Position numbers and translations under genes: made by a program
From: DATBGO01 sp963840095
GTDB taxonomy: Bacteria; Actinomycetota; Actinomycetes; Streptosporangiales; Streptosporangiaceae
Direction of reading: 5' to 3'
NCBI GenBank assembly: GCA_963840095.1
Contig: CAWIXN010000005.1
Coordinates: 1,240,001 to 1,304,000 of the forward strand
DNA: 64,000 nucleotides
Shown here: positions 1 to 7,655 of the stretch, in pieces
Layout: each line of letters begins with the position of its first letter
Numbering within the stretch: position 1 is the first letter of the stretch
The notes under the pieces: generated by a model
The model's database searches: none
What the model saw: the letters and a program-made list of their open reading frames with translations, nothing else
What the model was told of the DNA's origin: nothing

Positions 1-330
1 CATGTTCAGTTCCAGCTGCTGCCGCAGAACGGCTATATCGAGGTCGGCGAGGGCCTGGGGCGGCGGATAGCCCCCGATGAGATTGACCACGGCCGACGGG
101 CCCGGCGAGACGGCCGCGAACGCGGCCGAGACGGCGGCCTCGTCCAGCACGTCGACCGCGACGTATTCCACGCCAGGCTGGTGGCCTGCGTCGGCTGGCA
201 GGCTGAGGTCCGCGACAATCACGGAAGACCCGTCGGACCGGAGTCGACCGGTAACGGCCTGGCCGAGGTTACCGGTACCACCGAGCACGATGATCCTCCG
301 GCCGGGCACGTTCTGCTCTGCCACGCTCAC
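1..330 (-). CDS. NAD(P)-binding SDR-family protein, C-terminus beyond window
   Basis: Reading leftward from a GTG at 330, the frame stays open to the window edge, so only the first 110 residues are seen. Near the N-terminus is the dinucleotide-binding signature GGTGNLGQAV (about residues 18-27). An acidic residue follows at the end of beta-2 (VIVADLS), and an NLIGGY stretch sits at beta-4. This is the Rossmann half of a short-chain dehydrogenase or NmrA-like protein. The start lies 13 bases after the stop of the MDR oxidoreductase gene and has an AGGG-type ribosome site, so the two are probably co-transcribed. The substrate cannot be told. Confidence 0.75.
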   Translation of the reverse strand, partial: MSVAEQNVPGRRIIVLGGTGNLGQAVTGRLRSDGSSVIVADLSLPADAGHQPGVEYVAVDVLDEAAVSAAFAAVSPGPSAVVNLIGGYPPPQALADLDIAVLRQQLELNM

Positions 331-343
331 CCCTAAACCCTGG

Positions 344-1285
344 TCAGACTTCCATTGCGGCCGCGAGGTCGTCATCAACGATCAGGACGAGCTTGCCCCG
401 GGTGTGCCCAAGTTCCACAACTTGATGTGCTTGCGCGGCGTCCTGCCAGTAATACCGGGCCTGCACGGTGACCGACAGTGAACCTTCGTCGAGCCACGGG
501 GCCATCCGGATCAGCCGGGTCCCGCTCGGCTGCCCATCGTATTGCTGCCAGCGGACCCGCGGTGCGCCAGGCCGCTCGGCGTGCACCGGCGTGGCGATGA
601 GCGCCCCGTCACGAGCCGCTCGGGCCGCGCCGTCCAGGGTAGGCGCGGCGCACGCCAGCACCCGCTCCGCGCCTCCGTCCGTTACCTCACGCACCTGCTC
701 AGGCCAGTCGGGCTTGGTGTGGTCGATGACCGTGACCGCGCCCAGCCGGTGCACGAACTCATGGTTGCGCGGGCTGGCCGTCGCGATCACCGAGGCCCCG
801 AGGATGCGGGCGATCTGCACCGCGAAATGGCCGAGGCCGCCGGCCCCGGCAGTAATCAGGACGCGGTCTCCGGCGCCAACCGCCAGCACGTCGGTCAGCC
901 CCTGCGCAGCGGTCAACGCGTCGATCGGCGTCGCCGCCGCCTCGGCGGCGGACAGCCCGGCGGGTATGGGCGCAAGCTGCTCAACCGGGCACGCGACGTA
1001 CTGCGCATAGCAGCCGGTCAGCCCCGGGTAGCCGTAGACGGGCGCCCCGTCATACAGGCCGGCGTCATCGCCGGTGTCACCCACGACCACCCCGGCAAAC
1101 TCACCGCCTGGTACGTACGGCAGGGACCCGGTCCATCCGCCTCGCCGCAACGAGGCGTCCCAGGGGCCGACCCCGGCAGCCAGGACCCGGACGAGCACCT
1201 CCCCAGGCCGCGGCTGCGGCATGGCTGCCTCGCCGACCTGCAGCACCTCGGGGTCGCCGAACTGGCTCACCAAGATCACCTGCAT
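344..1285 (-). CDS. Zinc-independent MDR family NADP-dependent oxidoreductase (quinone oxidoreductase-like)
   Basis: A 313-residue protein with the two-domain layout of medium-chain reductases. The GroES-like half (residues 1-120) contains PGGEFAGVV. The Rossmann half has AGAGGLGHF at about residues 146-154. No structural or catalytic zinc cysteine set is visible, which places it with quinone oxidoreductase or enoyl reductase-like members. ATG at 1285 and GTG at 1288 are adjacent possible starts behind GGGAG; the ATG was chosen. It precedes the SDR gene by about 13 bases, suggesting a two-gene redox operon. The substrate is unknown. Confidence 0.85.
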   Translation of the reverse strand: MQVILVSQFGDPEVLQVGEAAMPQPRPGEVLVRVLAAGVGPWDASLRRGGWTGSLPYVPGGEFAGVVVGDTGDDAGLYDGAPVYGYPGLTGCYAQYVACPVEQLAPIPAGLSAAEAAATPIDALTAAQGLTDVLAVGAGDRVLITAGAGGLGHFAVQIARILGASVIATASPRNHEFVHRLGAVTVIDHTKPDWPEQVREVTDGGAERVLACAAPTLDGAARAARDGALIATPVHAERPGAPRVRWQQYDGQPSGTRLIRMAPWLDEGSLSVTVQARYYWQDAAQAHQVVELGHTRGKLVLIVDDDLAAAMEV

Positions 1286-1425
1286 CACCGCTCAGCTCCC
1301 TGCCATCCGCCGCAGGCACACGCCATGTGAACTCTCACACTATGGGTCTCCGCCGTGACGCCATCGCCGGGCCCAGGCGGAAGAACCGGGCGTTATCCCC
1401 GCCAAGCCGCCAGCCTCGGGCGCGC

Positions 1426-1591
1426 CACCAACCTGCTCGGTACGCCAGCCATGGTCGCAGACCGGCTGCGGCTGTACCGCGACGCGGGCGTCACGACTCT
1501 GCAGGCCAAGCTCGACGGCGACCACGCCAGCCGCCTCGGCACCCTCGCACAGCTCATCGAGCTGGTCCGCCAGGTCACCCACGCAGGGTGA
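1426..1591 (+). pseudogene. C-terminal remnant of an LLM-class flavin/F420-dependent oxidoreductase
   Basis: About 55 codons read as LLGTPAMVADRLRLYRDAG followed by VTTLQAKL, then a short helix and a stop. This is the usual C-terminal end of luciferase-like (LLM) F420- or FMN-dependent oxidoreductases, where a GTPxxVADRLxxYRDAGVT segment closes the barrel. No upstream LLM barrel sequence is present in any frame between 1289 and 1426, so this is a 3-prime remnant of a lost gene. The rest of 1289-1740 holds nothing else I can support. Confidence 0.6.
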
Positions 1592-1740
1592 CGACACCGG
1601 GCCGTCTCGTGCGTCTGCGGCCAGCGGCCGTAGGTCCCGGAGGCAGTCGGCTTCCACTGCGGCCGGCCTTCGCGACGGTGACCAAGGACCCTACGCGGCC
1701 GCCCGCCGGCCATGCATTCTCGGTACAGGAGGCGGTCGAC

Positions 1741-2214
1741 ATGGTAAGCGCCGCGCAGCAGCCCGCCGGGCAGGCTTGCCGCGGGCCGGCGCCCCGGGTG
1801 GTGGTCACGCTGGGCAAGCCTGACCGCGACGGCCAGCTTTACCAGGTTGAATCACCCGATCGCGTCCTGCGCATGCTGACCCTGCTGACCGAGGCGGCTG
1901 AGGAGTTCAGGCTCGCAACCATGCCGCCGGACTCGCTGGCCCGCGTCCGGCGGCTGCTCGGTGCCGTTTACGCAGAGATTGAACAGTCAGTGTCCCCCGC
2001 TCTCGCGGCCGAACTGCACCATCTACTAGGCCCCGGCCCGGCCGAACCTGACGGCGCCGAACTGCGGATCGAGTACACGGCCCTGCTCGGCTGGGTCAGC
2101 GGCCTGGCGATCGGGATGCTCACCCAGCTGGAAGCCGCCAGGATCGACCTCAATATGGCCGACAGCCCCCTGGCCGCGATCCAGGCCGGGAGCGGCCGCG
2201 CGACCGGCACCTGA
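1741..2214 (+). CDS. Bacterial proteasome activator (Bpa)-like protein
   Basis: 157 residues, starting at an ATG 8 bases after an AGGAGG site. The body (residues 40-135) matches the Bpa/DUF2587 four-helix fold: RVLRMLTLLTEAAEEF, then VRRLLGAVYAEIEQSVSPAL, then AELRIEYTALLGWVSGLAIGM. Bpa of mycobacteria forms a dodecameric ring that opens the 20S proteasome gate without ATP. Known Bpa ends in a GQYL-type tail that docks on the proteasome, but this protein ends ...GSGRATGT. It may therefore be a divergent paralogue that does not dock. Family assignment is good; activator function is uncertain. Confidence 0.7.
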   Translation: MVSAAQQPAGQACRGPAPRVVVTLGKPDRDGQLYQVESPDRVLRMLTLLTEAAEEFRLATMPPDSLARVRRLLGAVYAEIEQSVSPALAAELHHLLGPGPAEPDGAELRIEYTALLGWVSGLAIGMLTQLEAARIDLNMADSPLAAIQAGSGRATGT

Positions 2215-2281
2215 CCAGCCCGCACCCGCTGCGGCCGCGCCGGTCGGCCAGTCTCCTCTGTTCGCGGGTGATCCGCTTGCC

Positions 2282-3088
2282 CTACATCGCCGGCATGGCC
2301 GAGACGTGCAGGCCAGGAAGCAGCCACGGGAACCAGATGGCCAGGACGCCGACCGCCACCAGCACCACCCCGACGGTCTGGCCGAATGGCTTCCCGTAAC
2401 GCCAGAGTTTCTCGGCGAAGATGACCACCGCCAGCGCCGCCATGACCGCCACGTTCATCACGCCGACCGCGATCAGCAAGATCATCAGGCCCCAGCAGCA
2501 CCCGGCGCAGGTGGCTCCGTGATGGAGACCGACCCGGACATCGCGGCTGCGGCCCTTGAAGCCGAGGTAGTACACCAGCGCGCCGATCGGTGAACGGCAA
2601 CGGCCCAGGCACCAGTCCTTCCAGGGGGTGAGCTGGTAGATGCCCGCGGCGATGAAGATCGCCACGCCCAGCCATTTTGCCGCCGTCGCAGACGCCGTAA
2701 GCAGCCGCCCGGTCCCAGCGAGGGCCGCGAAGGCGATCGCCCCGACCGCAGCCCAGGTCAGCAGGTAACCGCCGAGGAACAGGCCCATCCGCGTGACACG
2801 CCCGGCGCCGGCCGAAGCACCACTGATCAAGCGGGTCCACAGCACCGCGACCGGCGCGACTGATGGCAGCATCATCGCCGACATCATCACGACCCACAGC
2901 CCCAGGAAGGGCAGCAGCGCCAGGCCCATGGTCCCGGGCCCGTTGCCCATGTTCCGGGCCAGCATGAGGGTGACCGCCCACGCCACCGCCGCGAGCGCCG
3001 CCACCGCGATCCACGGCACGGCGAGCTGACGCGGCGTGAGGGCCTGCACAGGCCGGGTCACAGCGGCCGGACCGGCGTGGTCAGCCAC
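2282..3088 (-). CDS. DUF2182 family integral membrane protein
   Basis: 268 residues with about six to seven membrane helices. It shows the DUF2182 hallmarks: the Met-rich MMSAMMLPS in an early helix, YQLTPWKDWCLGRCRSP near residue 160, and a GATCAGCCWGLM cysteine cluster that suggests metal binding. It starts at GTG 3088, only 12 bases after the stop of the DUF1326 gene, so the pair form an operon. DUF2182 and DUF1326 genes are commonly neighbours. The biochemical role is unknown; the conserved Cys/Met/His residues suggest copper or another soft metal, which is inference. Confidence 0.85.
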   Translation of the reverse strand: MADHAGPAAVTRPVQALTPRQLAVPWIAVAALAAVAWAVTLMLARNMGNGPGTMGLALLPFLGLWVVMMSAMMLPSVAPVAVLWTRLISGASAGAGRVTRMGLFLGGYLLTWAAVGAIAFAALAGTGRLLTASATAAKWLGVAIFIAAGIYQLTPWKDWCLGRCRSPIGALVYYLGFKGRSRDVRVGLHHGATCAGCCWGLMILLIAVGVMNVAVMAALAVVIFAEKLWRYGKPFGQTVGVVLVAVGVLAIWFPWLLPGLHVSAMPAM

Positions 3089-3100
3089 GACAGGCCCCGG

Positions 3101-3694
3101 TCAGCCTTCGTACCGGAAATCGGTGACGAAGCTGTTCGTTCCCGAGAAGTCGGCGCTCCAGTGACCGTGGTAGCTCACGTCCTTCGACCTGGCCTGCCGT
3201 ACCGGCTGGGCGACAGCGCCGAACGGCGCATTCGCGATCACCGCCGGCGCCTGGCCATCCATCCCCACCAGCTGGTCACTGCTCATCGACGCCGTACCCG
3301 AGACCTCAGCGTGCAGCGAGCCGTCCGACTTCTGGAACGTGATCGCCGCCGGCTCCACCCCGGCGACCTCGCCGATCAGCGGGCCGAGGCCGGCGAGATA
3401 GCCGCCAGCACCCCCGGAAAAGACCGCGCCCAGGGCTTCGGACTGCTCGGCGGAGGCGCGGTCATCCAGGTACAGCGCGACCCTCCAACCGCCATCGGTC
3501 ATCCGCTTCGGCGAGCGCACGGCCATCACGGCGTTAAGACCGGACAGGTCCACACCGTCCTTGCTGCCGCTGGCGACATGCCAGGCCAGTAGGAGGTCAC
3601 AGTTGTCATGTGTAGCGGCCCCCAGCCAAATGCAGTTGCAGCTGACATCGCAGTTACAGACCTCGAAGTAATCCCCTTCAACAAAGAAGGTCAC
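3101..3694 (-). CDS. DUF1326 domain-containing protein
   Basis: 197 residues, with GTG at 3694 behind AAGGAGG. The N-terminus carries the family's cysteine signature EGDYFEVCNCDVSCNC. It is followed by IWLGAATHDNCD and a beta-rich body ending near WSADFSGTNSFVTDFRYEG. Function is not established for the family. The closely spaced Cys residues and the fixed pairing with a DUF2182 membrane protein suggest the two act together, possibly on a metal ion at the membrane (inference). No signal peptide is seen. Confidence 0.85.
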   Translation of the reverse strand: MTFFVEGDYFEVCNCDVSCNCIWLGAATHDNCDLLLAWHVASGSKDGVDLSGLNAVMAVRSPKRMTDGGWRVALYLDDRASAEQSEALGAVFSGGAGGYLAGLGPLIGEVAGVEPAAITFQKSDGSLHAEVSGTASMSSDQLVGMDGQAPAVIANAPFGAVAQPVRQARSKDVSYHGHWSADFSGTNSFVTDFRYEG

Positions 3695-3928
3695 GACGCC
3701 TCCTTCGGCAGCTCCGCCCGTCAGACAGGCAGCCAGATACTTCCGCCTTCTAGCACTACACCCGCTGGCATGCAAGCCCCCGTTGTGAAATACGCGTTCC
3801 GCGGCCCGTACGCCGGGCCATCGCGGTAGCCCCGGCGTGCCTGCGTCGCTCGTGACAGCAGCCCGGACCGCCCGGGGCTTTCGGCCCCGCTGGCACGGGA
3901 ACTCCGGCCCTTCCCGACATCAAGTGGC

Positions 3929-4264
3929 ATGCGCGAACATTTGGTCATGAGCCTTCATTTCCCGGCACGTCTGGCCAGGCGCACCGGGCCGCCGGATAGC
4001 CAGCGGCCGACCGGGCCCGGCATTAACTGGCGCGCGCTCCGTACGGCCGACCGCTCCTGCTGCTGCCCGGCACGGCCTGCGGTCATCGCCGTCATGCCTC
4101 CGGCACCCGGCCGGGACCACCCCACTGAGCTGCTGCTGTGCGGGCACCACTACCGGGTGTCCAAGTCCGCGCTCGCGGCAGCGGGCGCGGACATCCTCGA
4201 CCTCACCGGCCCGCCAGCCGCGCCGCAGACCACCCACCCGACGGCAGCAGGAGAGCACCTATGA
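3929..4264 (+). CDS. Small DUF7455-like zinc-ribbon-type protein
   Basis: About 111 residues. The centre reads LRTADRSCCCPARPAVIAVM, followed by TELLLCGHHYRVSKSALAAAG. This resembles the short actinobacterial DUF7455 proteins, in which an ADRCD..C..A pair and a C-G-H-H motif probably bind zinc. Its stop overlaps the ATG of the GH3 gene (ATGA), indicating translational coupling. The N-terminal 35 residues are low-complexity, so the true start could be the ATG at 3947. Family call is moderate; function unknown. Confidence 0.55.
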   Translation: MREHLVMSLHFPARLARRTGPPDSQRPTGPGINWRALRTADRSCCCPARPAVIAVMPPAPGRDHPTELLLCGHHYRVSKSALAAAGADILDLTGPPAAPQTTHPTAAGEHL

Positions 4265-5466
4265 CCTACGGACGTGCCCGGCTGCCGATCGCGGCAGCCC
4301 GTTCCGTGCTATGCGCTGTGGCCGTAACCGTGGCGGCGTGCGGGACCGGGTCCGGGTCCACCGCCTCCGTGCGGCCCCCCGCCGCTGGGCAGCCCGCATC
4401 CGGCGCGACCAGGCCGCGCACGGCCCCCCAGCCTGCCGCGTTAGTCCCCGACCTGACCGCCAGGCAGATGGCGGGCCAGCGGGTGATCTACAGCTACTCG
4501 GGCCTGAATCCACCCGCTGGCCTGCTCTCGCTGATCAGGCACGGTGACGCGGCCGGGGTCATCTTCTTCGGCGACAACATCTCCAGTCACGCGCAGATCG
4601 CGACGGTCATCAAGACGCTTGAGACGGCCGACGCTAGCCCTGACAATCCGGTGAGAGCACCGCTGCTGCTGATGACCGACCAAGAAGGCGGGCAGGTCCG
4701 CCGCCTGCCAGGCGCCCCCGTGCTGTCGGAGAAGCAGATCGGCGAGTCGGCTCACCCCGCGGCGCAGGCCACGGCCGCAGGCACCGGTGCCGGGCAGAAC
4801 CTGCGTAGCGTGGGCATGAACGTCAACCTGGCGCCCGTGCTCGACGTGTACCGTGCGGCGGGCGACTTCATCGATCAGTTCGGGCGCTCCTACAGCAACC
4901 ACGCGCACACTGTGTCCTACCTGGGCGCGGACTTCATCAGGGCGCAGCAGCGCACAGGTGTCGCGGCCACCGCCAAGCACTTCCCGGGCCTGGGCGCCGC
5001 TGCCACGTCGCAGGACACCGACGTGGAGCCCGTCACGCTGAACCTGTCTGCGGCAACGATCCGGGGCACCGACGAGTACCCCTACCAGGCGGCCATCGCG
5101 GCGGGAGTCAAGCTGGTCATGGTGAGCTGGGCGGTGTACCCGGCACTTGACCCGAAGCGCCCGGCCGGCCTGTCGTCGGCCATTGTCGGCGGCGACCTGC
5201 GGACCCGGCTGGGCTTCAGGGGCGTGACGATCACCGATGCGCTGGAGGCCGGCGCACTGCGGGCGTTCGGAAGCTTCGGGCACCGAGCCGTGCTGGCGGC
5301 CGGGGCCGGGATGGATCTCATCCTGTGCGCGGAAGGCAGCGTCGCACAGGGCGAGGGGGCGACTGACGGCCTGGAGAACGGCTACCTGGACGGGATACTG
5401 AGCAAGCCGGCCTTCAGCGCTGCAGTCGCACGGATCCTGGCCCTGCGGGCCGGCCTGCCTGGCTAA
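4261..5466 (+). CDS. Glycoside hydrolase family 3 lipoprotein (beta-N-acetylhexosaminidase-like)
   Basis: 401 residues. An N-terminal hydrophobic segment ends in TVAAC (Cys27), a lipobox, so the protein is probably anchored outside the membrane. The GH3 barrel is complete: LLLMTDQEGGQVRRLPGAP (about 136-153), NVNLAPVLDV, KHFPGLG (239-245), and the expected nucleophile aspartate in VTITDALEAGAL (D326). NagZ-type enzymes carry a histidine dyad shortly after KHFPG; here the loop is AAATSQDTD, so the acid/base residue may differ. It overlaps the upstream small gene by ATGA. It probably acts on cell-wall muropeptides or other glycans. A 146-base copy of its middle lies at 7504-7649. Confidence 0.88.
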   Translation: MTYGRARLPIAAARSVLCAVAVTVAACGTGSGSTASVRPPAAGQPASGATRPRTAPQPAALVPDLTARQMAGQRVIYSYSGLNPPAGLLSLIRHGDAAGVIFFGDNISSHAQIATVIKTLETADASPDNPVRAPLLLMTDQEGGQVRRLPGAPVLSEKQIGESAHPAAQATAAGTGAGQNLRSVGMNVNLAPVLDVYRAAGDFIDQFGRSYSNHAHTVSYLGADFIRAQQRTGVAATAKHFPGLGAAATSQDTDVEPVTLNLSAATIRGTDEYPYQAAIAAGVKLVMVSWAVYPALDPKRPAGLSSAIVGGDLRTRLGFRGVTITDALEAGALRAFGSFGHRAVLAAGAGMDLILCAEGSVAQGEGATDGLENGYLDGILSKPAFSAAVARILALRAGLPG

Positions 5467-5691
5467 CGCCTGTCCGGCACGCCCGACCATCACGCGCCCA
5501 GCGTGCGCGGGCCCGGCCAGCGCCCCGGCTCAACCGGCACTCCGCTGCTGGCCGTGCTAGAAGCCGGGATCGGCCGCGCAGCCGTCATCTGGCCAGCCCG
5601 CGGCCTGAACCCCGCCGCGTCCTGCTGCGGGGTGCCCGGCGTTGTACGGTCCAACGAAGATCAGACGAACCGCGCCCGTCAGGGAGGCCCC

Positions 5692-7497
5692 GTGCGCGAG
5701 TACAGCGTCCCCGCGCTGGCGGAGATACCGGCGTCCACCAGCCTCACGGACGTGGTCTTCCGCCGAGCGCAGGCGGAGCCAGGCACGGTCATGCTGCGCA
5801 GGCGCACCGGCGGCAGCTGGCAGGACGTGACGGCCTCGCAGTTCCGCGCCGAGGTGACCAAGCTGGCCAAAGGGCTCATCATGGCCGGCATCGGGCCTGG
5901 TGACCGGGTCGGGCTGATGTCGCGCACTCGCTATGAGTGGACGCTGGTCGACTACGCCATCTGGGCCGCAGGCGGCGTCACCGTTCCGGTGTACGAGACC
6001 TCCTCCGCCGAGCAGGTCGAGTGGATCCTCGGTGACTCGGCCGCGCGCGCCGTTATCGCCGAGGCCCGCCTGCACGAGGAGCTCATCGGCAGCCTTCGGG
6101 GCAGGCTCCCCGTCGTGGAGTACCTGTGGATGATCGACGGCCTGGGCGCGCTGGCGGTCGGCGGCACCCAGGTAAGTGACGACCAGCTGGACCAGCGCCG
6201 GGCCGGGCGAACGGCCGCGGACCTGGCGACCATCATCTACACCTCCGGCACGACTGGCCGGCCTAAGGGCTGCGAGCTCACGCACGGCAACCTGCTTGCC
6301 GACGTGCGCAGCGCAGTAGCCGCGCTCCCGGAGATCTTCACGATCTCCGGCTGCTCGACGCTGTTGTTCCTCCCGCTCGCGCATTGCTTTGCCCGCATCA
6401 TCCAGATCGGCTGTCTGGAGTCGGGCGCGATCCTCGGGCACTGGCCCGACACCGCGACCGTGGCCGAGGGCCTCGCCGAGTTCCGCCCCACGTTCCTGCT
6501 CGCGGTGCCCAGGGTGTTCGAAAAGGTCTATAGCACCGCCCGGCAGCGAGCCTCGGAAGGCACGGCCCAGGCCGCGATCTTCGCTGCCGCCGCGCAGACC
6601 GCAATCGCCTGGAGCCAGTCGGGTGAGAGCGCCGCGCCCCGCCGAGGCACCGGCCTCTGGCTGCGGCATGCCTTGTTCGACAGACTCGTGTACGGCAAGC
6701 TGCGGGCGGCGCTGGGCGGCGCCGTGCAGTACGCGATCTCCGGCGGCGCGCCGCTCGGCGAGCGACTCGGCCATTTCTTCCGTGGCGCCGGAATCACGGT
6801 GCTAGAGGGCTACGGCCTGACCGAAAGCTCAGCCGCGGCGGCCGTGAACAGGCCGGGCCGCGTTAAGGTCGGCACGGTCGGGCTGCCGTTGCCCGGCGTC
6901 AGCATCCGGATCGCCGACGACGGCGAGATCCTGATCAGGGGGCCGAGCGTCTTCCCCGGCTACAGGAACAACGATGCCGCTACCCGCGCGGTGCTAGACC
7001 TGGACGGCTGGCTACAGACAGGCGACACCGGCGCGCTGGACGACGAGGGCTTCCTGCGGGTGACCGGTCGGAAGAAGGAACTGATCGTCACCGCGGGAGG
7101 CACGAACGTCGCGCCCGCCGTGATCGAGGACCGTATCCGCGCCCACCCGCTGGTCAGCCAGTGCATGGTGGTTGGTGAGGGCCGCCCATACGTCGCCTGC
7201 CTGGTGACCATGGACCCTGAGGCCCTTCAGTTCTGGAAACAGCGGCACAGGCGGCCGGCCAGTGCCACCGCCAGCGACCTGGCCGGTGATCCCGAGCTGA
7301 TCGCAGAGATCCAACTGGCCGTGGACGAGGCGAACAAGGCGGTATCGCGGGCGGAATCGGTCCGCAGGTTCCGGATCCTCGGCACGGACTTCACCGAGGC
7401 CGCCGGTCAGCTGACGCCGTCGGCCAAGATACGCAGGAACGTGGCCGCCCGGGACTTCGCAGCAGATATCGAGGCTCTCTACAGCCCGGCCGGCTAG
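5692..7497 (+). CDS. Long-chain fatty-acid--CoA ligase, FadD15/AMP-binding family
   Basis: 601 residues, with GTG at 5692 preceded by AGGGAGG. The AMP-forming signature IIYTSGTTGRPKG lies at about residues 181-193. The A5-type motif GYGLTESSA, the A7 LQTGDTGALD motif and the A8/A10 C-terminal lid (GRKKELIVTAGGTNVAP, then LTPSAKIRR) are all present. This full-length architecture, with YETSSAEQVEWIL near residue 101, is that of long-chain acyl-CoA synthetases of the FAA1/FadD15 type. It activates fatty acids with ATP and CoA in the cytoplasm. It stands alone, with no beta-oxidation genes beside it. Confidence 0.9.
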   Translation: MREYSVPALAEIPASTSLTDVVFRRAQAEPGTVMLRRRTGGSWQDVTASQFRAEVTKLAKGLIMAGIGPGDRVGLMSRTRYEWTLVDYAIWAAGGVTVPVYETSSAEQVEWILGDSAARAVIAEARLHEELIGSLRGRLPVVEYLWMIDGLGALAVGGTQVSDDQLDQRRAGRTAADLATIIYTSGTTGRPKGCELTHGNLLADVRSAVAALPEIFTISGCSTLLFLPLAHCFARIIQIGCLESGAILGHWPDTATVAEGLAEFRPTFLLAVPRVFEKVYSTARQRASEGTAQAAIFAAAAQTAIAWSQSGESAAPRRGTGLWLRHALFDRLVYGKLRAALGGAVQYAISGGAPLGERLGHFFRGAGITVLEGYGLTESSAAAAVNRPGRVKVGTVGLPLPGVSIRIADDGEILIRGPSVFPGYRNNDAATRAVLDLDGWLQTGDTGALDDEGFLRVTGRKKELIVTAGGTNVAPAVIEDRIRAHPLVSQCMVVGEGRPYVACLVTMDPEALQFWKQRHRRPASATASDLAGDPELIAEIQLAVDEANKAVSRAESVRRFRILGTDFTEAAGQLTPSAKIRRNVAARDFAADIEALYSPAG

Positions 7498-7503
7498 TCT
7501 GCG

Positions 7504-7649
7504 CTGCTGATGAACCACCAGGAAGGCGGGCAGGTCCGTCGCCTGCCGGGCGCTCCCCTGCTGTCAGAGAAGGAGGTCAGCGAGTCGGCTCACCCCGCAG
7601 CGGAGGCCGCGGCCGCAGGCACCGGCGCCGGGCAGAACCTACGTAGCGG
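7504..7649 (+). pseudogene. Duplicated internal fragment of the GH3 gene
   Basis: This 146-base stretch matches 4666-4811 inside the GH3 gene in the same orientation, with a constant offset of 2838. By eye there are about 16 mismatches and no gaps. It still reads NHQEGGQVRRLPGAPLLSEK and GTGAGQNLRS in frame. It begins 6 bases after the acyl-CoA ligase stop and breaks off just before the protease stop at 7656. It has lost both ends of the gene and is not functional. It marks an old segmental duplication around the ligase gene. Confidence 0.8.
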
Positions 7650-7655
7650 GCGCCT

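Noticed and set aside
5503..5691. N-terminal extension of the FadD15-like ligase to 5503
   Set aside because: The extra 63 residues have no similarity to the family, and the GTG at 5692 has an excellent AGGGAGG site at the right distance.
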